The notes under the pieces were generated by a model. That model searched no databases, was not told the origin of the DNA, and saw only the letters and a program-made list of their open reading frames with translations. The translations under genes were made by a program, and so were the position numbers. A DNA stretch of 64,000 bases from Sipunculus nudus (taxonomy: Eukaryota; Annelida; Sipuncula; Golfingiida; Sipunculidae): the NCBI GenBank assembly GCA_026874595.1, contig CM049314.1, positions 36,933,229-36,997,228 on the forward strand, read 5' to 3'. Positions 1-11,355 of this stretch are shown piece by piece (position 1 is the stretch's first letter; each line of letters opens with the position of its first letter).

Positions 1-1218
1 ATAATTTGCAACCCCCACTTAGTTCCTTTATTGGTCTGAAAAAATTGTAAAATTAAAATAAAGTTTAACCAGCACAAAACTTAGCATGCAAATGTACCAT
101 GCATATTTTTAATTCAAAACAATGATTTAAGTTGCAGCAAAATTGCAAAAAAATGACAATTGTAAGATATTTAAATTAATTGATCACCTTAAAAACAGAG
201 CTGTATAACTATGTTTTAAATAAATATATTATTAAACTAATCATAAGTAAAATATAAACATAAGACACAACTTCAACTTGCACCAGGTACAGGTCATCCC
301 ATTTGCACACCTAAAATTTCATTGAAGGGATGTTACTTGAATTGTTTGAAAGCATGACCAAATCGACTGTCCTTATCAAGGGTTGCGTATCTGTTCAAGG
401 ATCGTTTAGTGAGAACAGATCTGCTGACACCCTGAAATATCAGAACACCCGTGTCACCCTCCTGTATGGGAGGGCTGGGCACAATTTTTGGGACCCTCTT
501 TGAGGAGTCAATTACAAAACATACAAAGGTTATCGCAAGTCACAATCTATGTAATCTCAAGAGTGCTCGATCATAAATTTTTTTACATAAACAAGCCTCT
601 TTCAGTTTTCATTCAAAATTAAATAAAATTAATTTTGATGTTGAATCATATGGATATCAAAGCTGTGCAGTGACTGAAATATTACTGTATATATATATAA
701 ATACCACTATACTACACTAAGAGTTTTTAGTACTAACCTTAGTTAGACTTATCTGATACAGTCATCAGAACACACTATTGAAAAATTACTTTATTTTTTT
801 TTCTCTTGAGGTTTTGAACTTCCTTTCCATTTAGGCAGCTGATATTCACAAAGACCTATAAGTTTCTAAATCATGTTCTTTTTTGGGGGCCCTGGAAATA
901 TTGCACCCTGCAGGCTGATAAGGTATATCAAACTTAGAATCTGGTATGAAAGACATATTAAGCCATACTTTATAGCAATAGTAAAAAGGAGCAGACAAGT
1001 CAACCAGGATGGTAGGAAGTTTCACAGAGGGCCAATGTTGTGGGCAATATGATTATGGAAAAATTTTTATGCTAGTGGGCTGATGGAGTTAAAATGGGCC
1101 ACTTTCACTCAAATTTCAGGGTCTTTTTCTCACCCCCGAAGGTAGGTCATGAGGCTTAATATCAGGTTGCCTCCCTAGGGATCCCTTGGAAGTTCCTCTG
1201 GAAACTATAGTGGTGATC
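1..1218. other. AT-rich non-coding DNA, no gene seen
   Basis: No exon-like homology or RNA gene was recognised on either strand. By position it lies in the ALG9 intron that follows the exon ending at 2489 (minus strand), because the next ALG9 exon was not found in the window. Confidence 0.5.
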
Positions 1219-1220
1219 TA

Positions 1221-2280
1221 CTGTGGTTGCCTTCTTATTTGCGGTGGCTTCAAATTTGTGTTATTCGCGGATGCCCTGTGACCGCGAAATTGAAACCACG
1301 CAGATTTGAATACAAACCAGGCAATGAGCATATACTTTAGAAACTGCCGATATTCATGATTAATCTTCGTAGTGATGTCCATCGAGCCTGGTGTATTTAC
1401 TTTAACTTGAAGTGATTCAGGAGAATAACGGGGGCCATTAATAATAGTATCGTTTTGCTTTGATGCAAAAACCGTGACCTTTTGCATTTTTCCCTGCTGC
1501 CCAGCACGACTGGAAAGTGTCAATGCATGCCTGGCAGTAATATTTAAAAATATTTAAGCAGTGAAAAAAAAATACACATGTGCATGTTTTTCTTGCGGTG
1601 TTTTACCTGTATTTCAACTAGTGACCCCTATCGGATTCATTTGATGTGTATGTGTGCCAAGTATATGAAGTCCAGTGGCGCTTAAAATGAATATTTAATA
1701 GTAGGTACTCTTACAACATTGTGCTGTATTTAGTTATTATTAATGAATAAAGTTTGCTACCTAAAGTAGTGAACGTAGCTGCTATAGGGTAGCACCACCT
1801 TGTATCTGTATAAAGGACTAATGTTGATGTCACAACCGAAATCCAATGACGCGCCAAACTATGTTTGATAACCTTAATACTGGCCTTATCAAGACAGTTT
1901 CCTTAAGGGTATTACAGGGTTGTGTAGTCACAGGTTGGTTTCTCACACCTTTACTGACATGCGAGTTGTTTTGATTGAGACTTAACTGGCTCTGAACTAA
2001 TTACAGCCAGCGTGGTCAATGCCTCCTGCACGCGTCTGTTCAGCAGTCCGTGGCTGTTCAAACATGCGATATCCGGAAAAAGAAATAATTGGCATATAAT
2101 AGATAAAAGTTAAATCAGGGATTTATGAAATAATTTGGTCACTACATTTTAAAGTTTTATATTTGATAAGTAAAATATACTACTACACTAATGACAGAGC
2201 GCGAAAAAAGAACCCCGTGAAAGTTTTAAAAATAAAAAAAACGCGAAATTTCAGCCCCGCCGATATAAAGGCAACCACAG
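1221..2280. mobile_element. Non-autonomous TIR transposon with TA target duplication
   Basis: The ends are inverted repeats. The left end reads CTGTGGTTGCCTT and the right end read on the other strand gives the same 13 bases, with diverging similarity for about 25 bases more (GGCG/GGCT blocks and an AAATTT block). A TA dinucleotide flanks each side (1219-1220 and 2281-2282), as for IS630/Tc1/pogo-type elements. No transposase was recognised in the 1.06-kb interior; open frames there are short and unlike known families. It sits in an ALG9 intron. Superfamily assignment rests only on the TA duplication. Confidence 0.75.
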
Positions 2281-2488
2281 TATATTTTGCTGTCGCAGTT
2301 TTAAACTGATTATAATTTCTGTGGGTCACAGCACTGTGAATCTGTGACTGGGGCTTAAGAATCTGGATGGACTGCATTGAAATATACTTTAGCCTGAAAC
2401 GACTGCATGAAATGATATGTAATCTTATCTTGATTGATCTCAACACCACAGACTATAATCTACAGACATAACCAATAAAAGCACTCAC

Positions 2489-2713
2489 CCTAAAGCACCT
2501 GCAAAAGGCCAACCAATGATTGCACTGGCTGCAGTGCATAATATCGCCACCTGGTGGTGACCGTGGAACCAGCCAGCCATAGAGGTCAAGGTCATGTACA
2601 TGGCAAAGCTGCTTGGCAGGAAGGCAGCACATGAGATGAACATTCCAGAGCTGAACAGCAGGATACACAATGTCATCCTTCCTGTGTTAGCTCCAAAGTG
2701 TTTACATACAGCT
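2489..2713 (-). CDS. ALG9: ALG9 exon (probably exon 5)
   Basis: The acceptor TCTTCGTAG precedes 2713 and the donor GTGAGT follows 2489. The 225-bp exon starts with the third base of a split arginine codon and ends two bases into a glycine codon. It encodes AVCKHFGANTGRMTL through AFLPSSFAMYMT to GWPFAGALG, all conserved ALG9 blocks. The next exon is not in the window, so the following intron exceeds 2.4 kb. Confidence 0.94.
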
Positions 2714-4822
2714 CTACGAAGAGGAAAGAAGAAATAATAACATGCAAATTGTGATGCTTTTGGTATTAGGAAAACTGGTAAACTTTTGTGTCTCCTTGTT
2801 ATAAAGGTACCCATTCACCTACCTTTTGAAAAAGAATTTATCTGATTTCAGTCTTCTTCTGTGTATATATTAATGATCTAAGGGAATTTTAGTTGTGAAA
2901 AAACCCTTATCAGGCCTTCGTGAAGGATGTATGAACTTGTTTTTCAACAACATGTTTATATACACAGCAATGTTGACAAACCAGGAAAACACATAACCTA
3001 AGGTGGTAGATTGCATATATGCAGAGGTAGAAAGGTCCCTTGTTGCAAAAATGCCATTTGCAAAGCTATGGCTTATCTGCATGCTGCCAGATGCCCTTGT
3101 TGAATCTGTTTTGATTATTTTGATGGCCCCCCACATATTACAAACATGTTGATATAAACAAAACAATTAAGCAGCCTGTCTGAGATGATATCCATGTTTT
3201 CTGGCCTATTTTTATAAAAGCTCTAAGGGGTTACCTTTAGTTTATCAAGGTCAGATAGGTGATTGGGCCCCTTCAATAAGTAGATGATATCAATATGGAT
3301 GTTGAACACAAACATATTAATTATTCAATCAAATGAAAACAAGTAAGGTAGAAAGTTTGAGTGACCTAAAGAGCTGGTATTTTTTTGTATTTTTTTACAG
3401 AGTGAATTTATTGCAATAATTGAATGCAAAAAGACACAGAGATGCAGCAGCTCTGTTAACATAACCATGGTATTTTTTAAGCAACCCTACTGTAACCATG
3501 CTGACATGTAGTAGTGCTAGTGTACCTTTACTGTTTGAAGTCTCATATTTTTTTTTAAAGTACAATTATTTGCTTTGCTTCCACATTTATCAAAGAGGTG
3601 ATTCCTATGAAAAACAAATATTCCCTCATTTCATTTAATTTTCTTTCCTGTAAAAAAATACACCCTGTACAGTGCACAACAGTATGTTAACTTACCTGTA
3701 AAAATAAACCTCACAAAGGGCACAGCAGAATGACAGGACACATCTCAAAAAGTAAAACTGGAATATCTGTAAACAACAAACAGTAAAACTAAAAACAAGT
3801 CAACTGGAAGTTGAAGTAAAATAGTCAAGAAATATAAGTTGTATAGTGAATATTAAATTTTTACCACAGTTTCAATATTTATGAATGACTTTTTACACCA
3901 CTGTCACCTTATACAATGCAACTGTCTTTCTGGCAAGACCCAGAAAGTGCTTTGAAACATGTAACCAATGGTATTACCTTATTGGCCTGTAGGATTATGC
4001 TGTAGAATCGAAGTGGCAGAATGTGAAGCCAGAGATAAGCGTACGAGCGGATTGCATATTTTGGCGAGTACTCCCAGGTCTGGAATCCACTGCCATGCAT
4101 CAGGTAATGCATCTGATATAATAAATTGTATGAATTCATCAACATGTGTTATTTAGAGTATTGTCAGTTTATTTAAAATGTCACTTCTATATTCCAAAAC
4201 CACATATATATTCTCTGTCATATGGGTCATTTCCCAAAAATATTCGATGAAAATTACAACATGAAAACCTGCTGCAGTGTATCAAGATGTTATGAGGTAA
4301 TTTGAAAACTTACATATTTTGTTGAACTTTACAAATAAAACAGATTTCTAAATTTGATGTAAAAGTACAATTTCTTGGTACCTTCCCTCAAATACATATA
4401 TTATGTTTATAGATAACAATGCCACAAAAAGTCCTTAAATATATGATGAGAATGAAAATTCTGAGAATGAAATCAAATATACTTTTAAAATATTTAAAAA
4501 TTGTTGTGATTAAACTGCCATGAGTAAACTGTTATGAATATGATTTGTTTTCTTCACTACAGTAAAAAATTGTAGTTAAAAATAACTATTGGCAAGATGT
4601 TCTAACTTTGGAGAAGACAGGATAAAAAAACTGGCATGCAGAAAATGTAAACATTAAAAGAATAGATCAATGCTCACTGGTTCCCAGTAGTTGAATGTCT
4701 CATCGCAGTCAGAAATATTACTCCAGATGGCAGCACATAGCCTGGCTGACAACAGAGCTTTAAATGCTGTATACGAAGAGGGCATCCAGGGGACGAAGTA
4801 GTAGTATGAATCATCATCTTCC
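2489..4822 (-). CDS. ALG9: ALG9-like alpha-1,2-mannosyltransferase, partial (4 exons)
   Basis: Four minus-strand exons (4822-4678, 4112-3978, 3766-3696, 2713-2489) join in phase into about 192 codons. ALG9 (glycosyltransferase family 22) is a multi-pass ER membrane enzyme that adds alpha-1,2 mannoses from dolichol-phosphate-mannose to the lumenal lipid-linked N-glycan precursor. Recognisable ALG9 stretches in order are SARLCAAIWSNISDCDETFNYWEP with the family's DETFNYWEP first-loop motif, then GSGFQTWEYSPKYAIRSYAY, then the hydrophobic FYFLRCVLSF segment, AVCKHFG, AFLPSSFAMYMT, and GWPFAGALG. All introns have GT/AG ends and phases match. The start codon exon was not found. The C-terminal two-thirds, including the HKEERF-type motif known in the family, lies left of the window. 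The frame is intact, so this is probably a working gene. The identification is strong; the orthology call (ALG9 rather than ALG12/PIG-B) rests on motif similarity recalled by eye. Confidence 0.93.
3128..3280. repeat. Dispersed repeat, copy 1
   Basis: About 150 bases (ACATGTTGATATAAACAAAA through GGTTACCTTTAGTTTAT to AGGTCAGATAG) recur in the same orientation at 38588-38742 with small gaps. No tRNA-like head, TIR or target duplication was recognised, so the class is unknown. It lies in the ALG9 intron between exons 4 and 5. Confidence 0.7.
3696..3766 (-). CDS. ALG9: ALG9 exon (probably exon 4)
   Basis: The acceptor is TTTACAG and the donor GTAAGT. The 71-bp exon encodes IFQFYFLRCVLSFCCALCEV followed by YFY, a hydrophobic membrane segment, and ends after two bases of an arginine codon completed by the next exon. 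It is too short to be noticed as an open frame by itself and is placed by homology and splice-phase agreement. Confidence 0.9.
3978..4112 (-). CDS. ALG9: ALG9 exon (probably exon 3)
   Basis: The acceptor ATATCAG precedes 4112 and the donor GTAATAC follows 3978. The 135-bp exon is in phase 0 at both ends (45 codons). It runs from MHYLMHGSGFQTWEYSP to RFYSIILQANK, matching the lumenal loop and start of the next membrane segment of ALG9. Its opening ATG codon is internal, not an initiator, because the upstream exon continues the family alignment without a gap. Confidence 0.94.
4678..4822 (-). CDS. ALG9: ALG9 exon (probably exon 2)
   Basis: The acceptor is TATTACAG at 4823-4830 and the donor GTGAGC follows 4678. 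The exon is 145 bp and begins with the last base of a split codon. It encodes an acidic start (EDDDSYYYF) and then the ALG9 core from YTAFKALLSARLCAA to DETFNYWEP. The DE pair in this first lumenal loop is a conserved feature of family 22 enzymes. The preceding exon must end in the first two bases of a codon; I could not locate it. Confidence 0.93.
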
Positions 4823-4972
4823 CTGTAATATTTGTAATCAACATTTATAAGTGAATGTCACTTTGTACCACAGTTTAGTTAAGGCACAATTGTAGAACAA
4901 TCATGCATAATGAGGTGTCACATTTATTATTTTATTTGAAATTTTTCCCCCCTTTGTTGATTATTTACTAGG

Positions 4973-5412
4973 CCTGGAGTCTTTGATTCAGTTCAATTAT
5001 CGATTATTGCCTTTTGATTCAATTCTCAATTTGATTATTGTAAACAGTCACAATATTGTGTCAGAAATGTATATCTACTAAAAGTTTTCATCCCATATGA
5101 TGCTATAAGATTAAGATTATTATATACCTGAGAATTTATGCAGACCAAGTAATATTCTGATCTTCACATCCATTATTGTGCTAAAATCTAATGAAGGATA
5201 TATGGTGACTTTCTTTGTTAAATAACAGTGCTACTTCATTATGTATGCCTTTATTTTTGTTCGTGATAAGAGCTAGAGACTGAAAAGGTATGGAAATGAA
5301 TGAAAATGCAATATTGAAATTTATCAATTATTTCATGCTTGATTCGATTATCAATGAATGACTCACTTTGATTCAATGCATCAATTATACGATGCATTGT
5401 TACAGCCCTGTT
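4973..5412. mobile_element. Probable hAT-type MITE
   Basis: The right end read on the minus strand is CAGGGCTGTAACAATGCATC, followed by a GATTCAATGCATC-rich stretch typical of hAT terminal and subterminal repeats. The left side has the inverted counterpart rich in TTGATTCA and CAATTATCG. The left tip is degraded (CCTGGAGTC) and no clean 8-bp target duplication was found. No coding content. Confidence 0.5.
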
Positions 5413-6950
5413 TTTTACCCAAATAGAATGGGATTTGTAACCATCTGCATGAAACAGTGACCAACTGTGCTGTGAAGTTACAAGTAGGTGGAAAGCTTAA
5501 ATATTTGTAAAAAACAAGTGACCCATGGGTCATGACGCTCAGCCGACTGACATGTTGACAATATGTCCTTGCACAGACAACTAATTAAGATAATGTAGGT
5601 GGCATCATTGTTCATGCATATTAGCTTAAGTTCATCAAGACCCATAAGCACAACATATCTGACAAACCAACCAGCCTTTCATGAGGAATCTGGCAATCTG
5701 CGACATCATGGGGTGAGATTCACAACTTCCAGTTAAATTTTGAAGACCCAATTTGCCAATATGTTGAAATTTTCTACAACAACAGAAATATATATCACCT
5801 GTGTCTGGTTAAAACACAGTGAATTTATGGTCAGAGGAATAATATTGATTGTTAAGCTATCAGCAACTATTCCCAGAGCTTGCTTGATACCTGTCAGTCT
5901 CAAAAGGAACACCACAAAGGGCAAATATAAGATCAACATATATAGCAAAAATCAAGGAAATCCATGCAAGAATTATTGAGAAATGGGTGCTTCTGTTTTT
6001 ATTTTATTCAATACAAGCCAACTGTACTGCACCTGTATAAATGATGGTAATATTTATTAAGAAATATTTGACCCAATCCTTTGCAAGATAAGATTAATAT
6101 ACTTCTAGCTGCATTCACTTTAACAGTTCTTGAGATAAAATGATCAAAAGGAATATGGTTGCCTGGTGGCCATATTCAACCTCTGACAGGTCTGAAATCA
6201 GACAACAAACATTCTCTAAAATGGATCAAACATTGAAGAAAAATCACTTTCATTCTCCAATGGATGGTACAGTAATGAATTTCCAAAACAAATCAAAAGG
6301 CATGTTAAGGCCCTCATATCAGATTTATAGATATGCAAATGTAAAAAGTGTAAGTCTGATATTTTTATTATAACTCTGCTTTTCAATGGGGTCAGCAGGG
6401 TAGGTAAACTGCAAAACCTGAAAGAAAGGAAATGAAGAAAGCATGACTAAGAGTCTTGTAATAAAAAAAAGCCACCCTTAATCCAGGTACATATCCACAT
6501 ATTATGAGAACAAACACTTGCTTTTATATGTGGTGATTTATATATAAATATTCCGATATCTAGGAAACTAAGTTTATTGCTATGATTCCATAAAATAAAC
6601 TGCAAAATGTTCCCATCATCTCATAAATCAGTAGCTAATACTATACTCTCATAGTCTTAATGCCTGGCTGAAGCATTCCGACAACTGTGTTTTTGTTATG
6701 CAGTAACAAGATACTTATCACTCAGCCTTATCACTTAATAGGCTGATACAAAAGGGAGTCATATGTCACCAGTGTCACTCACAATTACAGCGACACAGTG
6801 AGATGTACCAGCTGGATTGCAATCGTTATATATAAAAAAACGGAGATGGTCTACAAAATAAGTTATTGCGAACATCCCTGACCAATGACCATGGCATTTT
6901 GCCCACATATCAACTGGATTCTTTCTAAATGATGGGTAACTACTAACCAC
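5413..6950. other. No gene recognised
   Basis: Short open frames only, none resembling a known family or flanked by good splice sites that extend ALG9. A palindrome TGACCCATGGGTCA at 5520-5533, followed by GCTCAGCCGACTGACATG, resembles the inverted form of the repeat terminus near 8250 and may mark the left edge of that element. Confidence 0.4.
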
Positions 6951-6989
6951 TTAAATCTGGTGTAATTACTTGGCAACCAATGAGTGAAT

Positions 6990-8030
6990 AACTTTGACCT
7001 GCAACCTTTAACCCCCTGACCAGCTGACCCTAAAATCAATCAGTTATTTCTTCAAGTAAAAAGACCCATAAATATGAAGTTTGGATCAAATTGAGTGATG
7101 CATAGATGTGGCATAAGTGAAAGACTGAAGGTTTGGGTTGAACAGTTTCACCAGAAATATGTTCACAAGCATTTAGAACAATTAAGTATTGTGGCCTTGA
7201 CCTTTGACTTTTTGACCTCAACATCAATAGGCTTCTTCCCCTATTGGTAGGTAAGCCATATATGTCAGATGGAAGGTATAGATTGAAATGTTTGCCTGAA
7301 AATGACTCCATGCAAGAAGAGGGTGCGGTGAACTTGACCTTTGACCTCAAAATCAACAGGTCTTTTCCCCTGTTGGCAGAGAATCGATATCAGTGCTGGA
7401 AGGTTTGGAATAAAAAGTCTAGCTTGAAATGTGTCCACAACCTTTTAAAAAAATATGTTCACAAGCATTTAGATCAATATTGTGACCTTGACCTTTGACC
7501 TTTTGAACTCAACATCAATAGGCTTCTTCCCCTATTGGTAGGTAAGCCATATATGACAGATGGAAAGTATAGATTTAAAAGTTTGCCTGAAAATGACTCC
7601 ACGCAAGAAGAGGGTGCTGTGAACTTGACCTCTGACCTCAAAATCAACAGGTCTTTTCCCCTGTTGGCAGAGAAGCGATATCAGTGCTGAAAGGTTTGGA
7701 ATGAAAGGTCTAGCTTGAAATGTGTCCACAACCTTTTCAAAGAAGTGGATCCTGTGACCCTGACCTTTGACCTTGTGACTTCAACATCTATAGGATTCTT
7801 CTCCCACTTAGTAGGTGAGCTATATGTGAAAGATCAAAGAATTGGAATGAAAGGTTTGGCTTAAAATGCATCCACAGGCTTTTCAAAGAAGTTGGTTCTG
7901 TGACCTTGACCTTTGACCTTGTGACCTCAAAATAATTATGGTTCTTCCCCTGTTGGTAGGTGAGCTGTATGTGAAAGATGGAAGGTTTGGGATGAAAATT
8001 TTGGCTAAAAGAATTATTTCTGGGGGATGC
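6990..8030. repeat. Degenerate tandem repeat with perfect DR1 motifs
   Basis: Two good copies of a 291-bp unit (the CTATTGGTAG block starts at 7241 and again at 7532) are followed by two shorter, more diverged units. Each unit carries TGACCTTTGACCT-type direct repeats. Perfect DR1 arrangements are at 7335-7347, 7489-7501, 7626-7638, 7761-7773 and 7907-7919. The open frames across it are repeat-encoded and not thought to be genes. Confidence 0.85.
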
Positions 8031-8040
8031 AAAGACACCC

Positions 8041-8262
8041 CATAACTTTGAGAATATAGGTCGCAGTGACCTAATTTCAGGTTTGCAAGGAGATCTTTTA
8101 GAACCTCTAAGACTGCATAGGGTTCATGGCCCTAGCCCCTACGGTTACGATTTGTGCCCTGCTAACGGACGGACGTCTGGCCGGCCGGACTGACAGACGG
8201 AAGGACGACGGACAAAGACCCATCGCTATAGCCCAGCATGACTGAAAGTCAGCTGAGCTAAA
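8041..8262 (+). mobile_element. Right end of a repeat element (Helitron-like terminus possible)
   Basis: A distinct tail follows the tandem units: a palindromic near-ERE (AGGTCGCAGTGACCT, 8058-8072), a GGACGGACG/GGCCGGCCGG-rich stretch, then a GACTGAAAGTC hairpin followed by AGCTGAGCTAA. A short hairpin before a CTRR end is a Helitron-type 3' feature, here CTAA. The inverted counterpart GCTCAGCCGACTGACATG lies at 5537-5554, which would give a 2.7-kb element. Neither boundary is proven. Confidence 0.45.
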
Positions 8263-8417
8263 AATTATTAAACATTAAAATTATAAAATTTGTCTTGTTT
8301 ATTAGTCCTGTATATTGAATGGACAGTTGGGGGAAGGGGACTCGGTTGTTACTGCTCCTTGCTGAAAAAAAGTGAAATTATAAGATTCCTTATTTAAAGT
8401 ACAGGTCTGTCAACAGA

Positions 8418-8444
8418 ATGGGGGGGGGGGGGGGAGAGAGAAAG
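8418..8444 (+). repeat. Poly-G/GA low-complexity tract
   Basis: An uninterrupted G run of about 17 is followed by AGAGAGA. It has no associated gene. Confidence 0.9.
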
Positions 8445-8639
8445 GCTCCTTGTGGTATTAACTGCAGACAGCCTGATCAAGCTCAACAGGAGAGAGGGCT
8501 TGCCGGAGTGATGAACTAGCCTAATTTTGCAGCTTTTATTTTCAAATTTCAGATTTTAACAGATTAAATCATTATGTGTACATGTTGTGAAAATGAAATA
8601 CACAGTTCTTACAGGAAAAAAAACGTGCTATGGACAAAG

Positions 8640-9115
8640 TTAGGCAAAATTTAAGGTACTGATTTTATATTTATTCTAATAACTTGAAAATATTGCAAAA
8701 TTCAGATCTAATTTTTCAGCAATTCTTTTGTTAAGTGAGTAAATAAATTTCCTGATTTTTTACAAGGTGCATTATGTTTGGGCCCATAACTTCAACAAAT
8801 TACACAATACTGACCTAATTTTTAGTATGTACATAGGAAATGTATGGAAAAATAAGAATATTAACTATGATCAAATTCAGATCAGTGGTTTTGATATCAG
8901 GCAGTCTTGAAGTGTAACAATTGGTTTTTAATGGAAAATGGAGGTTTTTCCTTAATATCTCAAAGGAATGAAGTCTTAGTGACCCAATTTTCAGTATGGT
9001 AGGAGATTTTTGGGAAATCTAAATGTATGCAAAATTTTGGGTTCATAGGTCCAATGGTTTCAAAACGTGCCCTGTTAACGGCCGGACAGATGGACGACGG
9101 ACAAAGGACCACGAC
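8640..9115 (+). repeat. Diverged relative of the 8.0-8.26 kb repeat tail
   Basis: Degenerate units with CTGACCTAATTTT and GTGACCCAATTTTC blocks end in a GTGCCCTGTTAACGGCCGG and GGACGACGGACAAAG tail similar to 8150-8215. No coding content. Confidence 0.6.
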
Positions 9116-10315
9116 TATAAAAATGACAATGTAAAGCAAAATAAAAAGTAGAATGCATACAGTAACACAATAGGAATAAATAAAATGGGGGCTGCTGCCC
9201 CTACGATCTGCTAAATCTGCAAACGGTCATATCATCACCACAGTAAATTCATCACCAAAGGAAAATGGTGCTGAAGTGACCATCAGGATACATAAGGGGG
9301 ACTTGGCCTGACACGTCTATTAATTACACATTCTTATATTCAGCAATTCAGACGCATAAGAAATGACAGAAGAACAGAATATTGAATGACAGAAGAGTGA
9401 AATATGGCCAGGAAAACAGCCCGCAAAAAAGTGTTTACACTCTGCAAAGGTTCAGATTTAAGAAAGTTCTTTTAGCAAGTTGTTTCTCTGGCTGGCAACC
9501 TTGGACGTAGATTTTAATTAACTAATACCTGAATAACACCCATTTATGGTGAGCGGTGACATCAAGAGTCCCATAGGCTAATTGGTCATGCTGGGCAATA
9601 TTTGTATTTACATGTAATCAACGCCTTGCATGGTGTATCCTGAGCCATTTATTTATAAAATCAACAACCAAACAAGCTTTTCAGTATTGGTATCATCATT
9701 TATTTTAATTTTTATTGTAATGGATCAATATTTTATCATGCAGAACATTGGTGATGAATTGACCATATGGTACAACATGTAAATTGGTGACGAATCCACT
9801 GGTATCCGCTTAATCAATCCCCACTGGATTGTGTATGAGTAAGCATAGTTTTGGAACAAGGGAACAAAACACAGCGACCCATTAAGGTACAAGTATAGAA
9901 TTCAGGCTGCTGTTCTGGACACGTTAAGACACCATGGATACATGTGAAACGTTGTAATAATATATCCAGTTTTCTCCTTTGTAAGTTAATGGTATCCTAT
10001 ATCCTCCCCATATACCTCTTACCCTGTAATAATGTACAATTTATCCTTCCTTCACGCAAATTAACATGCTCGTATCCGTCATGATTCCTCCCTCTTGCTT
10101 GTTTACACCACTTGGCTTATGTGCACATGTCTTGCCTACGTCATTCACATCAGTTGTCTTACGCCCTCCAGGCATTTGTACGCACACACAATATGGATAT
10201 TTTTGGTGTATTTCAAGGGTTAGGGTTCACAAATAAAACAGTGACTCCACCTTGTCTGTGCGAAGCGCGAGACGGAGTTCGGTTTAGTGGCAGGCAGTTA
10301 ACAAACGGCTGAGGG
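9116..10315. other. No gene recognised
   Basis: An AT-rich stretch with only short open frames. The frame near 10112-10312 (66 codons) has no recognisable domain and overlaps the start of the hairpin-rich region. Confidence 0.4.
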
Positions 10316-10394
10316 TTAATTTTTTTAAGCTTTTGTGACGTCCGGGCGCAAAGCGCCCGGACGACGTATACGCTTGACAAAAATTAACCCTCAT
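10316..10394 (+). repeat. Nested inverted repeat / strong hairpin (module 1)
   Basis: The inner stem CGTCCGGGCGC / GCGCCCGGACG is a perfect 11-bp stem with an AAA loop. It sits inside an outer inverted pair, GAGGGTTAATTTTT and AAAAATTAACCCTC. Such a GC-rich hairpin precedes each of the three tRNA-like sequences in this region. Confidence 0.85.
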
Positions 10395-10428
10395 TTTAAC
10401 AACTACGACCAATTCTGAAAAGTAGATT

Positions 10429-10583
10429 TAAATATCCCCACTCGACCCCTCACACCCAACTCGTCTTGCATGGCGCAGTGGTAGCGCATAGGACTTGTTA
10501 ATCCATGATTGCTGGTTCGAGACCCGGTGGAGAGCTTCACAATTGCATGTTATGTGTACTAATAATTGCATTTCTCATTACAG
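10429..10583 (+). other. Module 1: TATA-like box, tRNA-like sequence, acceptor-like end
   Basis: A TTAAATA box at 10429 lies 34 bp before GTCTTGC at 10463, where a tRNA-like sequence starts. A D-arm/A-box-like GGCGCAGTGGTAGCGC and a T-arm/B-box-like GGTTCGAGACCC are about 40 bases apart, with a GTT (Asn-like) candidate anticodon. The acceptor stem does not pair well, so this is not a standard tRNA. Downstream a TACTAAT and pyrimidine stretch ends in CAG at 10583, matching module 2 base for base at many positions. It could be a tRNA pseudogene, a SINE head, or part of an unknown element. Confidence 0.55.
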
Positions 10584-10848
10584 GTTCACCACTAGACAGA
10601 GACACAGATATATATGGCAGACAAACGAACAAGAGACTTGACTCTAACATGGACATAGACACCAGAAGTTTTATTCATTGACTCAAACTCAATGGCTCAA
10701 ACAGCAGCCTGAATTCTAGATGTGCTCCCACATTAACAGAGATGGATACGTTAGACGACAAAAAAAGCAAGTATGTGAAGTTCACATAGAAGGATTGAAC
10801 ATGAATACAGTTAAGTTTAGATACTGAATGGCCTTACATGGCTAATAT

Positions 10849-11355
10849 TAGACCCAGTTGTGGCTCTGTTGTAAACACAGAGCCACAAGTCCCTGCCTTC
10901 TTTATCTAGTGGACGGGAGTAGGCTACACCTGATGTTGGGTGCCTATCCCGGTGCCCCCGTGTGATTGTTTCAAGCAGTACATGCACATGTTACATCATC
11001 ACTGGTGCATGGTGTGTCCTCTGGATACCACTGGATACATATGGCCACTGGATACACAGGACCACTGCCTACAGGAAGCGTTGTTACCATGGTTACACAC
11101 TGGATGTTTTAGCTGGCCAGGTGCATGTATCACATTACAGCTGGGTGCGCCAGTAAGTTGGCAGTGATGATGTTACATGTGCAGTGCACATGGTTAGCCT
11201 GAAACAATCACCAGCCAATCACCCAGGGCTTAACCACAGGCTAAATGTACCCAAAGTGGGAACAACGTTGTCACCTGCATGTGTTCCTGTCCGCTAGATA
11301 AATAAAGGCAGGGACCTGTGGCTCTGTGTTTACAACAGAGCCACAACTGGGTCTA
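10849..11355. mobile_element. Long-TIR foldback/MULE-like MITE with 9-bp target duplication
   Basis: A perfect 9-bp direct repeat GGCTAATAT (10840-10848 and 11356-11364) flanks a 507-bp element whose ends are inverted repeats of about 70 bp starting TAGACCCAGTTGTGGCTCTG. Each terminal repeat contains its own hairpin (GTGGCTCTGT / ACAGAGCCAC). A 9-bp duplication with long TIRs fits Mutator-like elements. The interior has no transposase, only CACTGGATACA-type short repeats. Confidence 0.85.

Noticed and set aside
7036-7729. Open frames of 65-106 codons on both strands
   Set aside because: They fall in the 291-bp tandem repeat and have no domain similarity.
9404-9475. Short Lys/Arg-rich frame starting MARKTARKKV
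   Set aside because: Only about 23 codons, no splice context or homologue recognised, wrong strand for ALG9.
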